Counted from the stretch's first letter, positions 1-9,571 are shown. The stretch is DNA of 64,000 bases from JAEDHM01 sp964368645 (GCA_964368645.1 CAYJBY010000006.1:1-64000); one strand, 5' to 3'. Notes: a model not told the origin generated them from the sequence alone. Translations and numbers: made by a program.

Positions 1-95
1 CAAGCACACAAGACGGCGGCAGTTCCCACCGTTTACGCATAAAGAACCGAAAAGTATTACGGCAGAAGCGCGAATATGCGCTTTAGGAGAAAACT

Positions 96-3000
96 ATGTT
101 ACAGCTTAACAACATCACGAAGACCTATTTAAGCGGAGAAGACGAGGTTAAAGCCCTAAAGGGCGTCAGTCTGCAATTCCGCAAGAGCGAGTTCGTTTCC
201 ATTCTGGGACCTTCCGGCTGCGGCAAAACCACTATGCTCAACATTATCGGCGGTCTGGACAGATACACCGACGGCGACCTAATCATCAACGGCAAATCCA
301 CCAAGGAGTTCAAGGACCGTGACTGGGACAGCTACCGCAACCACTCCATAGGCTTCGTTTTCCAAAGCTACAATCTCATTCCGCACCAAACGGTTCTATC
401 CAACGTAGAGCTTGCGCTTACCATATCAGGCGCGACCAAGGCAGAGCGCAAGGCGAAAGCCGAGGACGTTTTGGCAAAGGTAGGACTTGCCAATCAGCTT
501 AAGAAAAAGCCCTCTCAAATGTCAGGCGGTCAAATGCAGAGAGTGGCTATTGCAAGAGCGATAGTCAACAATCCCGACATACTGTTGGCAGACGAGCCGA
601 CGGGAGCCTTGGACACCGAAACCAGCATTCAGATAATGGATATTCTAAAGGATATTGCCAAGGATCGTCTGGTCATAATGGTAACTCACAACCCCGAGCT
701 TGCGGAGCGTTACAGCACCCGAATTGTCAAACTCTTAGACGGTCAGATTATTTCCGACAGCCGTCCTTACGATATTGAAACCGAGGCAAAAGCCGAGGCG
801 GAGGAGTCCGTAACGGTCACCGCCGAGGAAAGCGGCGCGGAGAATACTAACGTGACGGAGAGCGAGGGCGAGACGGTTAAGGAAGAGCAATCCGCACCCC
901 AAAAGCCCACGTTCGGCCCCGAGGCTCTTGTGCTTAAGCTCAAGAGGAGATTCCGCAAGGTTAAAAAGACACAGCCTAGGACGTCAATGTCCTTTTTCAC
1001 CGCGGTAATGCTGAGCTTCAACAATCTTTTGACCAAAAAAGCCCGTACCCTGCTGACGGCGTTTGCAGGGAGCATAGGCATTATCGGTATCGCGCTGATA
1101 CTTTCCCTATCCAACGGTATTCAGGCGTACATTAACCAAATACAACAGCAGACCTTATCCTCCTATCCTATCGCCATCGAGCGCGAATATATGGATTATA
1201 CGGAGCTAATGACCACTCTTACCGAAACAGCGGCAGGCGAGGGCGAGGTTATCAAGCACGAGGACGGCAGTGTTTACAGCAGTTCCAATCTGGAAAAGCT
1301 GATGGATATGCTCAAGAACGTAGCCACCAACAGCAGTTCCACCAACAACCTTAAGGAGTTCAAGAAGTTTATCGAGGCGGACGGCGGCGAGCTGTCTAAG
1401 TACACAGGCGGCGTACAGTACGTTTACGACGCGGATATTAACGCCTACACCGTATTAACGGACACTCTTAACCAAACCAGTTACTATCAGGCTAACCCCT
1501 CCAATCTGGTGGAGGATATAGCCGCAGGGCTGAAAAAGACGGGCGACTCCACCGCCACCTTTATGGCGTCGTATATGTCTTTCTTCTCCGATTATCTTTC
1601 CTTCTGGACGGAGATGATAGAGGGCGTTAAGGATTCCACTCTGGACAAGGGCGTACCCGAACTGCTTAATTCCCAGTACGAGGTAGTTGCAGGCAGTTGG
1701 ACGGACTTTACCAAGACCGCGGCGGATTATAAGAATCAGGGCTACGCAGAGGTAATGCTTGTGGTGGACAGCAACAACGAAATATCACAGCTTGCGCTGT
1801 ACTCTATGGGCTTTTTACCCCGTCAGAACCTTATCAAATCCATTGAAAATATGATGAACGGCGAGGAAATTCTTATGGATTCCGTAGCCTACGATTACGA
1901 GGAAGTTCTGAACAACTGGAAGTTTAAGCTAATGCTTACCGGCGATATGTATCAGGAAAACGGCAACTCCGGCATTTGGTCGAAGAAGACGGAAGTACAG
2001 ATAATGGAGGAGGTTCCCTCCGAGGAAATGGAGCTTAGAGTGGTGGGTATTATCCGCCCCAAGGACAGATCCTTCGGCGGTGCAATCAACGGCACCATCG
2101 CCTACACCAAGGCATTGACGGAATACGTTATCGACGCAGGTGCGGAAACTCCTGCCGCGCTCACCCAAAGAAGCAAACCCACGGTGGATATTTTCACAGG
2201 CAGACCTTTTGTGGATACCAGTACAGGCGAGCTTTCTATGGAGCTTGTAGATGCCTATATCGCTATGCTTAAGGGCTACCTGACCGAGTACGCAGGCACG
2301 GTGGGCGGCGGTATTGTGGACGGCTTAACCAACTCGGTAAGAGTAGAAGGCGATCCTGTGCAGACGGTTGCCAACATTGTCAGTACAGTCAACGGCTACA
2401 TTTCCGAAAAGCCCGAGCTGTCCAGCGTTGTGGGACTGCTTAAGACTCAAATCGGCGACGTTACCAGCGCAGAGGGTTTAACCGATTATCTGCTCAACGA
2501 TTTTAAGGCAATCAATACCTACGAAAGCAATATGATTAAGCTGGGCGCGGTGGATTACGACAACCCCTCCGCGATAATGATTTACAGCAACACCTTCGAG
2601 AACAAGGACAAAATCGCCGAAATCATTGCGGAATACAACGCGCAGGTACGCAAGGACACCGAGAATATGACTCCCGAACAAAAGCTGGCTTACGCCAAGA
2701 CGGAGATACACTATACCGATTATATCGGACTTGCGCTGTCGGCTGTCACAATGATAATCAACGCCATCACCTACGGACTTATCGCTTTTGTGGCAATATC
2801 CCTAATCGTAAGCAGTATAATGATCGGCATTATCACCTACATTTCGGTGCTTGAGCGCACGAAGGAAATCGGCGTTTTGCGCTCTGTCGGTGCGCGTAAG
2901 GTGGACGTATCTAACGTCTTCAATGCGGAAACTTTAATTCTGGGCTTCGGTTCGGGCGCGTTGGGCATTATAATTACCTTATTGCTCTCCCTGCCCATCA

Positions 3001-3167
3001 ACCTTATACTCAAGGCATTAACGGGCATATCGGGAATGTGTCAGCTTCCTCCCTTGGGCGCGGTGGTGCTGATATTAATCAGTATGCTGCTCACCTTCGT
3101 TTCAGGTCTTATCCCTGCCAGTATGGCGGCAAAGCGCGATCCCGTCGAGGCGTTGCGCAGTGAATAA
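96..3167 (+). CDS. ABC exporter, ATPase fused to FtsX-type permease (MacB-like)
   Basis: A single polypeptide of 1023 residues carries both halves of an ABC exporter. The N-terminal ATPase has Walker A GPSGCGKTT (38-46), a Q-loop in VFQSYN, signature SGGQ (143-146), Walker B ILLADEP (162-168) and H-loop His198. An acidic linker (about 230-270) leads to a permease with one membrane helix near 315-340, a large extracytoplasmic domain, and three C-terminal helices around the FtsX motif ERTKEIGVLRSVGA. The family (MacB/LolCDE type) works by mechanotransmission and usually moves peptides, antibiotics or lipoproteins. The substrate here is unknown. In many Firmicutes ATPase and permease are separate genes, so the fusion is notable. 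The start ATG follows TTAGGAGAAAACT. No partner gene is visible because the window starts 95 bp upstream. Confidence 0.93.
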   Translation: MLQLNNITKTYLSGEDEVKALKGVSLQFRKSEFVSILGPSGCGKTTMLNIIGGLDRYTDGDLIINGKSTKEFKDRDWDSYRNHSIGFVFQSYNLIPHQTVLSNVELALTISGATKAERKAKAEDVLAKVGLANQLKKKPSQMSGGQMQRVAIARAIVNNPDILLADEPTGALDTETSIQIMDILKDIAKDRLVIMVTHNPELAERYSTRIVKLLDGQIISDSRPYDIETEAKAEAEESVTVTAEESGAENTNVTESEGETVKEEQSAPQKPTFGPEALVLKLKRRFRKVKKTQPRTSMSFFTAVMLSFNNLLTKKARTLLTAFAGSIGIIGIALILSLSNGIQAYINQIQQQTLSSYPIAIEREYMDYTELMTTLTETAAGEGEVIKHEDGSVYSSSNLEKLMDMLKNVATNSSSTNNLKEFKKFIEADGGELSKYTGGVQYVYDADINAYTVLTDTLNQTSYYQANPSNLVEDIAAGLKKTGDSTATFMASYMSFFSDYLSFWTEMIEGVKDSTLDKGVPELLNSQYEVVAGSWTDFTKTAADYKNQGYAEVMLVVDSNNEISQLALYSMGFLPRQNLIKSIENMMNGEEILMDSVAYDYEEVLNNWKFKLMLTGDMYQENGNSGIWSKKTEVQIMEEVPSEEMELRVVGIIRPKDRSFGGAINGTIAYTKALTEYVIDAGAETPAALTQRSKPTVDIFTGRPFVDTSTGELSMELVDAYIAMLKGYLTEYAGTVGGGIVDGLTNSVRVEGDPVQTVANIVSTVNGYISEKPELSSVVGLLKTQIGDVTSAEGLTDYLLNDFKAINTYESNMIKLGAVDYDNPSAIMIYSNTFENKDKIAEIIAEYNAQVRKDTENMTPEQKLAYAKTEIHYTDYIGLALSAVTMIINAITYGLIAFVAISLIVSSIMIGIITYISVLERTKEIGVLRSVGARKVDVSNVFNAETLILGFGSGALGIIITLLLSLPINLILKALTGISGMCQLPPLGAVVLILISMLLTFVSGLIPASMAAKRDPVEALRSE

Positions 3168-3275
3168 AACCCGTTAAACTGACGGTGAATTATCCATACG
3201 ATTACCCCGTATAGTTAACCCGTACGATTACCCCATAAATTATCCATAGGATTATCCCATACAAGGACTTAAGAA

Positions 3276-3302
3276 CCGCGGCAGACTGCCGCGGTTTTTT
3301 TC
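3276..3302 (+). terminator. Rho-independent terminator after the ABC exporter
   Basis: A GC-rich perfect hairpin (arms CCGCGGCAG and CTGCCGCGG around one A) is followed by seven T. It lies 110 bp after the ABC exporter stop. The bases between hold imperfect short repeats of ATTATCCATA / GATTACCCC type with no gene. Confidence 0.85.
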
Positions 3303-3428
3303 CGTGATTAGCGATAACTCAACCTTACGCCGTAATAGGGCGAAGGGCTGTCGATAAAAGCAGAGAAACCCCCTTGCGTTAGGCTTTTCGCCGCGGCTTA
3401 ATCGGCGTTTTAGAGCGGACTTCGCCTA

Positions 3429-3457
3429 TTGACCTAGATAAGAAAAAGTAGTATAAT
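3429..3457 (+). promoter_or_regulatory. Sigma-A-type promoter of the AAA/M41 gene
   Basis: TTGACC (3429-3434), a 17-bp spacer and TATAAT (3452-3457) lie about 30 bp before the start codon of the next gene. A ribosome site, AAGGAG, stands at 3477-3482. This sets the AAA/M41 gene apart from the ABC exporter as its own transcription unit. Confidence 0.8.
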
Positions 3458-3492
3458 TAAAAACAGTTATTGTACGAAGGAGACTGCCTGAT

Positions 3493-6400
3493 ATGGATTT
3501 ATCTGATATGCTGGACGGGCTGTTAGCGAAACAAACCGCGGACGACGATACGTCGGTCTCGGATAAGGGAGAACCTGCCGCGGCGGAGCAAGCTCTTGAG
3601 CCTAGCGTTTCCGATATGCTCAACTCGCTGGTTGCGGAGCTTACGGCGACAACCGCCGACAAAAAGGAAAAAACCTTTTTGGACGAGGAGGAGGAGCTTA
3701 ACCCTCAAGCGGAACAACACCGCAAGGCGTTGGGAAGCTTGGTCGATATAACGCGCGGTATGCAACAGACGCTCCGTCGGGAGCTTTGCGGACAGGACAA
3801 CGCGGTATTCGATTTTTGCGAGGGTTACTTCCGCAATGCCATAACGTCAGGCAAGAGCGGCAAGGCGCAACGCCCCACCACCTTCCTTTTCGTAGGGCCT
3901 AAGGGCGTAGGCAAATACACCTTAGCCAAGAACGCGGCGCAGTATTTAGGCAAAAAAATCGTGCGGTTTAATATGAACGAGTACGCGGACGCGGACGCGT
4001 CCTGTTTCTCGGACGCTATGACCAAGGCTGTGGCGAATGGTGCGGATATGCTCTGCATAGAAGAGGTAGAGTCGGCGTCTGTCACGGCAGTCAGCGCACT
4101 TACCCGAATTCTTAACGACGACAGCGGCAATAACGCCGCTTTTTCCTCGGTGCTTTTCGTTATAACCACCAACGTGGGCGACGGACTGTACGAGCTTTTC
4201 CCCACGGACGGCAGCGGTGCCGACAGAGAGGACGTCAAGGAAACGCTTAAGCGTTCCTCAATTACGGACGTAGCGTTCCCACGGCATCTTTTATCCGTCC
4301 TTCCCAATATCCAAACGGTTATTTTTAATCGCCTAAGCGCGGAACACGTGACGGAAATCGCCCTGCGTACCTTTTCGGATTTGGCATCGAACTTTGCAGG
4401 CGAGTACGGAGTAGAGGTGGTTTACGACGAGCTTCTGCCGATATTCACGCTGTTTACCTGCGGCGGTGCGGCGGACGCACGCGAGGTCAAAAGCCGTGCG
4501 GAAAGCTTTTTCAAAAAAGAGATTTTGGAGCTGTATCAGCTAATCGGCAAGAGCAAGACGGTAGATAAGGTAGGCAAAATCAGGTTTTCCTTGGACGTCA
4601 AGGGAGCGCAGGGCGGTATCAAACAGCTTTTTGACGCGCACCCCGTAACCTTTTTGGTCTTCACCGAAAGCACGGCACTGCGCGAGCTTCCCTCTTCACG
4701 GGGCTACAAGGTGATTGTCACCGACTCCTTCGACAAGGCGCGTTCGCTTTTGCTGGACGGCAGAATAGATATTGTCTTAGACGATATTTGCTGTAAAAAA
4801 CACCGCAATTCCATTCGCTACGCCTCGCCCGAGGACTTCGTTACGGACGGCAGACGGCTGTTACGGGAGCTTAAGGATTTGGCGGCGGTGCCCCTTTATC
4901 TGGCGGAAACGGAGAACTTTGCGTTCGACGACAGCTACGCGGCGGCTTTCGCAAGGGCGGGAGCGTCGGGCAAGGTCAACCTTACCCTAACCGCGGAGCG
5001 TATCGCCGAGCAGTTATCGGAGCTAGCCCGCATAGCCAACGTCAAGACGGCCGCTCTTCAACTGGAAAAATCCAACCTTACCCTTCAATACAACACCGCT
5101 CAAAGAATTTCGGAGGGCGGCAGTCGCGCGGAAATCGTAATATACGATATGGAGCTTAGGCACAACACCGCAAAGAGGGGCGGCGAAACGGGTATTTACG
5201 ACGTAGTGAGAGTTGATACGGACTTTGATACGCTGGTAGGCTTTTCCGAACTGAAAGACCTTTTGGCAGAAACTCTGTGCTGTTTGGCAAAACCCCTAAA
5301 GGCTTACGCGCAAGGGCTGTCAATGTCCGAAAGCGTATTGTTTTACGGACCTTCGGGCAGTGGAAAAAGTGAATTTGTGGCGGCTTTGGCAGGTACTGCG
5401 GACGCCAACTTTATCCGTTGCACGGGAGCAGGCTTGGTGAAAAACGTAGCCGATTACGGCGAGGAAGCTATCAAAGCCCTCTTCCGCTTGGCGGCAAAGC
5501 ACGCCCCTGCCGTCCTGTTTATCGACGATATCGAGGAGCTGTGCAGCGGCAGTCGCAACAATCGGTTAAAGCACGATACCGAGGCTGCGCTGACTGAAGC
5601 GATACAGAGTTTTTGTTTCAATCCCAAGCGTCCCGTGCTGATAGCGGCGGCGACCAACGATCCGGGGCTATGCTCGGTATCCGCAGTAAGCGACGTTTTC
5701 GGACGGTTTATCGGTATGTCGCCCTTATCTCCTGCCGAGCGCAAGGAGCTTATACTGCAAATAATCAAAAAACTGAGCAAAAGACGCAAGGTGGAGCTTT
5801 CCGAGGAGTTTATCGACAATCTGGTATGCCGCACTATGCTGTGCGTTCCGGGAGATATAATGGTGCTTTTCGCCAAGGCGAGCAGAGCGGCTGACGGCAA
5901 AACACCCATAACCGAAACGCTTTTGGACGATTTGCTTGAGGAATTACGGTACGGCGGCAAGAACGAACGCGCCGATGAGGAAATCAAAACCACCGCTTAC
6001 CACGAGGCAGGACACGCCTTCGTGTACTGGAAAAGCGGCAAAATGCCTGCGTATATAACAGTGACCTCTAGGGGCAGTTTCGGCGGATATATGCTTAAGG
6101 GAAGCCGCAGTACAAGCAAGGAAAACCGCGAAAGTATGCTCTGGGCTATACGCTGTGCGTTGGCAGGCAGAGCAACGGAAACAGTTTTCTTCGGTGAGGA
6201 CGGGGTAAACAACGGCGCATTAAGCGACCTTGAACAGGCTTCCTATATAGCCAAGCTGATGATTTGCAAGTACGGTATGGGCGGCAATTTGACCGTAATA
6301 TCCGATGAAAACATCAATAATCCCTCAATAGCCCACGACATTAAATGCGAGATGGACGTACTGCTGAAACAGGAATTTGACCGCACATTGATGATAATAA

Positions 6401-6804
6401 GAGAGAACAAGGCGGCGATAGAAAAGCTGGCTAAGGCACTGCTTATAGACAACAGCCTTACCGAAACCCAAATTGCCGAGGTACTTAACGACAAATCCGC
6501 AAAACCGAAAACCGCGGATACTCCGAAGAAAAAGGCAAAGACGGCAGACAAAACGGCGGTGAAAGCGGAAGCCGCGGACAAAAAGAACACAGGCGAGGAA
6601 AACGCTGAACCGCAGGAAAACAAAGCGGCGAGCGACGACACGTCAACAGAAGGGAGTGCGGCAAGCAAGCCCAAAAAACCGCGCGGCAAGTCCTCAAAAG
6701 GGAAAAAGCTCGAAGTATCCGCAAAAAACGCGGATACTGACTCCGATGAGAACGTGGAAATCAGCGTAAGCGATATTCTCAACGGTATCAAAAAGAGCAA
6801 GTGA
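3493..6804 (+). CDS. Soluble double AAA+ ATPase fused to an M41 (FtsH-type) zinc protease
   Basis: The 1103-residue protein has an unusual architecture. Residues 90-370 resemble a Clp/Hsp100-type AAA+ module (FLFVGPKGVGKYT at 131-143, acidic Walker B MLCIEEVE at 186-193). Residues 380-560 form a middle region with no motif I recognise. Residues 580-800 are an FtsH-like AAA+ module (Walker A GPSGSGKS 619-626, Walker B VLFIDDIEEL 674-683, then AAATND). Residues 830-1000 are an M41 peptidase with zinc motif HEAGH (837-841) and a probable third ligand Asp912 in GALSDLEQAS. A long Lys/Ala/Glu-rich tail follows. No membrane helix is seen, whereas FtsH is membrane-anchored. The first Walker A has Tyr in place of Ser/Thr after Lys141, so that module may hydrolyse ATP poorly. 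A short SDxLN-type motif occurs twice at the N-terminus and once at the extreme C-terminus. Inferred role: ATP-driven cytosolic proteolysis; the substrate is unknown. The next gene encodes a TerB-like protein. Confidence 0.85.
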   Translation: MDLSDMLDGLLAKQTADDDTSVSDKGEPAAAEQALEPSVSDMLNSLVAELTATTADKKEKTFLDEEEELNPQAEQHRKALGSLVDITRGMQQTLRRELCGQDNAVFDFCEGYFRNAITSGKSGKAQRPTTFLFVGPKGVGKYTLAKNAAQYLGKKIVRFNMNEYADADASCFSDAMTKAVANGADMLCIEEVESASVTAVSALTRILNDDSGNNAAFSSVLFVITTNVGDGLYELFPTDGSGADREDVKETLKRSSITDVAFPRHLLSVLPNIQTVIFNRLSAEHVTEIALRTFSDLASNFAGEYGVEVVYDELLPIFTLFTCGGAADAREVKSRAESFFKKEILELYQLIGKSKTVDKVGKIRFSLDVKGAQGGIKQLFDAHPVTFLVFTESTALRELPSSRGYKVIVTDSFDKARSLLLDGRIDIVLDDICCKKHRNSIRYASPEDFVTDGRRLLRELKDLAAVPLYLAETENFAFDDSYAAAFARAGASGKVNLTLTAERIAEQLSELARIANVKTAALQLEKSNLTLQYNTAQRISEGGSRAEIVIYDMELRHNTAKRGGETGIYDVVRVDTDFDTLVGFSELKDLLAETLCCLAKPLKAYAQGLSMSESVLFYGPSGSGKSEFVAALAGTADANFIRCTGAGLVKNVADYGEEAIKALFRLAAKHAPAVLFIDDIEELCSGSRNNRLKHDTEAALTEAIQSFCFNPKRPVLIAAATNDPGLCSVSAVSDVFGRFIGMSPLSPAERKELILQIIKKLSKRRKVELSEEFIDNLVCRTMLCVPGDIMVLFAKASRAADGKTPITETLLDDLLEELRYGGKNERADEEIKTTAYHEAGHAFVYWKSGKMPAYITVTSRGSFGGYMLKGSRSTSKENRESMLWAIRCALAGRATETVFFGEDGVNNGALSDLEQASYIAKLMICKYGMGGNLTVISDENINNPSIAHDIKCEMDVLLKQEFDRTLMIIRENKAAIEKLAKALLIDNSLTETQIAEVLNDKSAKPKTADTPKKKAKTADKTAVKAEAADKKNTGEENAEPQENKAASDDTSTEGSAASKPKKPRGKSSKGKKLEVSAKNADTDSDENVEISVSDILNGIKKSK

Positions 6805-6900
6805 CCGCAACAATACCTAATGTAACAAAAAAGTCGGATATTACAATCAAATTCGATTTTTAAGTTCTTAACGGAAAATAATTATAAAAGGAGCAGGAAA

Positions 6901-7440
6901 ATGGGAACAGAAAAAACACAAAATGAAATTTTTAACGATGCTTATCAAGCGTACAACGGCATTTGCTCTTTGATTAAGGGGCTTTATGACTCCGTGCTAG
7001 TCAGAATAGACGCCTACGAGTTGAGCTACAAGCAGACGATGGCTCAGGTTGACAAGTACATTCAAAGCTTGCTGATAGGCGTTGCCGCCGCAGACGGCAA
7101 AGTAGATAAGGACGAGGCTCAATTTATTATGGAGCTCCCCAATTACGGCACCTTGTTCGAGGACGGCGGTCTGAAAACAGGCGACGACGAGAGCCTTATC
7201 AAAGCAATGCTTGAACACTCGGTTGCAACCTCCGTTCATATACCCACGGCGTTGGCAGTTATCGGCAAGGTCGTAGATGACGACAAAAAGCAGGAATTCG
7301 TAGAGCTTATGCTCTCTATGTTCCTAGCGATTTTCTCCGCTTTCGGCACCTTTGACGGACGTTTCGTCAAGGCGGAAGTCGAATTTGCTAAGGCAATTCT
7401 TAAGCCCTTAGCGGAAGCTCTTACGACCGACTTTGAATAA
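6901..7440 (+). CDS. TerB-like helical protein, partner candidate of the AAA/M41 protease
   Basis: This 179-residue all-helical protein contains the TerB-type signature LLIGVAAADGKVDKDEAQFI (about 56-75), the acidic ADGxxDxxE motif associated with metal binding in TerB/DUF533-like proteins. A second hydrophobic helical segment (about 135-155) precedes FDGRFVKAE, a probable repeat of the same motif. There is no signal peptide or convincing membrane span. It starts 96 bp after the AAA/M41 gene with a good ribosome site (AAAAGGAGCAGGAAA) and ends before a strong terminator, so the two genes probably form one unit or a co-regulated pair. TerB-like proteins recur in stress and conflict islands beside ATPases. 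The function here (adaptor, substrate or metal sensor) is inference. Confidence 0.65.
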   Translation: MGTEKTQNEIFNDAYQAYNGICSLIKGLYDSVLVRIDAYELSYKQTMAQVDKYIQSLLIGVAAADGKVDKDEAQFIMELPNYGTLFEDGGLKTGDDESLIKAMLEHSVATSVHIPTALAVIGKVVDDDKKQEFVELMLSMFLAIFSAFGTFDGRFVKAEVEFAKAILKPLAEALTTDFE

Positions 7441-7510
7441 GATATAACCCTTATTCCGAAAGACAATAAATGTAATTAACGCTCAAAAAACAGTAACCGC
7501 ATAACAAGTA

Positions 7511-7536
7511 AAAACCCCCGATTATTCGGGGGTTTT
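7511..7536 (+). terminator. Terminator after the TerB-like gene
   Basis: An 11-bp perfect stem (AAAACCCCCGA / TCGGGGGTTTT) with a TTAT loop lies 70 bp after the stop codon. The T-rich right arm runs on into TGTTG. It can also act in the opposite direction, closing the LysM gene that runs towards it. Confidence 0.85.
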
Positions 7537-7660
7537 GTTGTTGTATCGTCATTTTTCCGCAATTCGCAGGGGAGTACGGCATTCTATGCGGTCTGTCTGC
7601 TTGCATAGTTCTGTTTAATCGCTCAGGATTATACCCATTCGCACTGTCATATCAACGATA

Positions 7661-7821
7661 TACACCGTTTTTGTCAGCAATATGCACTATTTTCGTCTTA
7701 ACATATCGTTGTTTGGATTTTTTCTTTCGGTTCCGCATAGTCTTTGTTAATTGACACCGTTTTTTGTATGCGCGGCTTACGCTTATATGATTTTTCGTAC
7801 ACCGTTTTTGTCAGCAATATG
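7661..7821. repeat. 24-bp direct repeat pair in the 7.54-7.87 kb gap
   Basis: The gap 7537-7869 has no gene. It holds two exact copies of a 24-bp sequence (7661-7684 and 7798-7821, starting TACACCGTTTTTGTCAGC), 137 bp apart, each followed by a similar CTATTTT stretch. Nothing else is recognised in it. Confidence 0.75.
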
Positions 7822-7869
7822 GGCTATTTTTCGTTTTGCGCACTTATTAACTGCGGCTAAAACGAACCC

Positions 7870-9342
7870 CTACAGTCTTTTTTCTCTGAAAACAACGATT
7901 TTTTTGCCTGCGGTAACGCCGTTTTCCAATTCTGGATTAATGCTTAACAGTCGACTGGGTGACGCGCCCACCGCTTTTGCCACGCTCCAAAGGGTATCCT
8001 TTTCGTCAGCAAAATACACGCTTATTCCTGCTCCGTCGCCGCGCTTTACGCCGCTTGCTTCCGCATACTCCACACAGCATACGGACACGGGAAGATAACG
8101 GTCGATTCTGATGGAAAGTTCAGTTCTTACCTCTACTGCGCCGCCTACCGCTCTTGCCGCAACGGAAGCGATGACAGCCTCGCCCTCAGGCACAACGCCG
8201 TTCTCCAGACTTCCCAAAACCAACGAGAAGGGCAGTTCTGCGTCCACCGCCTCCGCGCCGTTACCGTCTGTATAAATCAGGCTGACGCAAGCCACGCCCT
8301 CGGCTACGATACTGCCGTTTTCCACCAAAAGGTTAGCCAGCGTGACCTTGCCTGCAAGAGCCGCAGTGACCGACACGTTATCGCCCTCTATGGGAATTTC
8401 AGCGGTAATTTTTTGATTATAGCGGCTGCTGCCTATATAATCTTTACAGCAAAAACCTCCGCAGGTTACGGCAATTTCCTCTGTTTCCGAGAAAACGTCC
8501 GTAATCATTTTTTGCTCCGTCACGGTAACTGAGGTGAGTTTAAGACAACAGCTAAGCTCTGCCTTGATTACGTTGTTATCCTCCGCGCCTGATAGCACCA
8601 GCCTACTGCTCTTAATCACCGCTTCCGCCTGCATCAGTCCGCCCTCGCATTCCGCTTCCTCGGAGAAGGGAACGGTCATACTCTTGTAGTACATTTGCCC
8701 CTCTGCGGAGAAAACCACGTCGCAAAAAGCCCTGCCGGACACCTTAACGCCGCCTACGATTTCCACAATGTCCTCGGCGATTATCCTACTGCCGAAAAGC
8801 AATACCTTGTCAACGCTTACGCCGCTTTCCGCTTCCTCGGTCAGGGTAAATCCCCTTTCGGGCAAGGGAGTTACCGTACACAGCTTGACCGTGCCGTCCA
8901 ACGCCTCACAGCCCACGGCTTGAGTCATCGCCTTAAGCTTATTTTCGGCAACCCCCCTCACGGCAAACGCGCAAACGGCAGACAGTCTTATAGAGCTTTC
9001 CTCCGCCTCGCTTTCCGTTTCGATGATTACCACGTCGCCCCAAAGCTTGACGGCAGGGGAAACGGAAGGATTTTTAACCGTTTCCTCGAAGTCGGAGAAG
9101 TAGTCCAGTCCGGCAGGCTTGCCCTCCTCGTCCAGATACAGCAGCTTAAAATTTACCTTACCCGACAGCCTAGCCTCACCTTCCAAAGCCTCAACGGTGA
9201 AAAGCTTGCCCTCTGCCGAAACGGATAAAATTCTGCTTACGCCGCCGCGTTCCGCGGTGTTGATTTCCGCAGTGACCACGCCTTGAGCCTGAGCCATCAC
9301 GCCGATACGGCGGTCGGAAAATTCTTCAAACACAAATTCCAT
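7870..9342 (-). CDS. SPOCS (DUF3794)-like protein with C-terminal LysM
   Basis: The 490-residue protein is mostly beta-strand-rich repeats resembling SPOCS/DUF3794 domains. It ends in a LysM module (about 440-490: DTLWSVAKAVGASPSRLLSINPEL followed by AGKKIVV, quoted only as landmarks). Proteins of this build are common in endospore formers, where the LysM binds spore cortex peptidoglycan and the SPOCS units serve coat assembly. No signal peptide is visible, which fits a mother-cell protein. The start ATG at 9342 follows TTTAGGAGGTTTTATT. It stands alone, with divergent or terminated neighbours on both sides. The family assignment of the N-terminal repeats is less certain than the LysM. It suggests a sporulating lineage but does not prove sporulation. 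Confidence 0.75.
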   Translation of the reverse strand: MEFVFEEFSDRRIGVMAQAQGVVTAEINTAERGGVSRILSVSAEGKLFTVEALEGEARLSGKVNFKLLYLDEEGKPAGLDYFSDFEETVKNPSVSPAVKLWGDVVIIETESEAEESSIRLSAVCAFAVRGVAENKLKAMTQAVGCEALDGTVKLCTVTPLPERGFTLTEEAESGVSVDKVLLFGSRIIAEDIVEIVGGVKVSGRAFCDVVFSAEGQMYYKSMTVPFSEEAECEGGLMQAEAVIKSSRLVLSGAEDNNVIKAELSCCLKLTSVTVTEQKMITDVFSETEEIAVTCGGFCCKDYIGSSRYNQKITAEIPIEGDNVSVTAALAGKVTLANLLVENGSIVAEGVACVSLIYTDGNGAEAVDAELPFSLVLGSLENGVVPEGEAVIASVAARAVGGAVEVRTELSIRIDRYLPVSVCCVEYAEASGVKRGDGAGISVYFADEKDTLWSVAKAVGASPSRLLSINPELENGVTAGKKIVVFREKRL

Positions 9343-9519
9343 AATAAAACCTCCTAAAGTCGTGGTACAGTCTATGAGCCGAGTTTCGCGTTTAGAACAA
9401 AAAGAGCCTGCCGTTGTTTTAGGTCGATGGCATATTTACAATTTATCCCCCGACAAGACCAACTACTCGCTCGGCAAGACAAAGCGCAATACACGGTTAA
9501 AAACGTAACCGAGTACAAA

Positions 9520-9550
9520 AAAAACGGCTGATTACAAAAAAGCCGTTTTT
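9520..9550 (-). terminator. Terminator of the RadC-like gene
   Basis: The hairpin AAAAACGGCT ... AGCCGTTTTT, read on the minus strand, ends in eight T. It lies about 175 bp beyond the stop codon of the RadC-like gene at 9725 and upstream of the LysM gene. Confidence 0.75.
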
Positions 9551-9571
9551 ATCAATATATATTTTGCGCAC

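Noticed and set aside
5454..5993. Long minus-strand frame inside the AAA/M41 gene
   Set aside because: It is a shadow of the coding strand, Ser/Leu-rich, without ribosome site, as are the other antisense frames such as 3825-4307, 46894-47826 and 39454-40293.
9374..9505. Short plus-strand frame of about 42 codons starting MSRVSRLEQKEP
   Set aside because: There is no ribosome site or promoter and no similarity I can recognise; it lies in the upstream region of the LysM gene.
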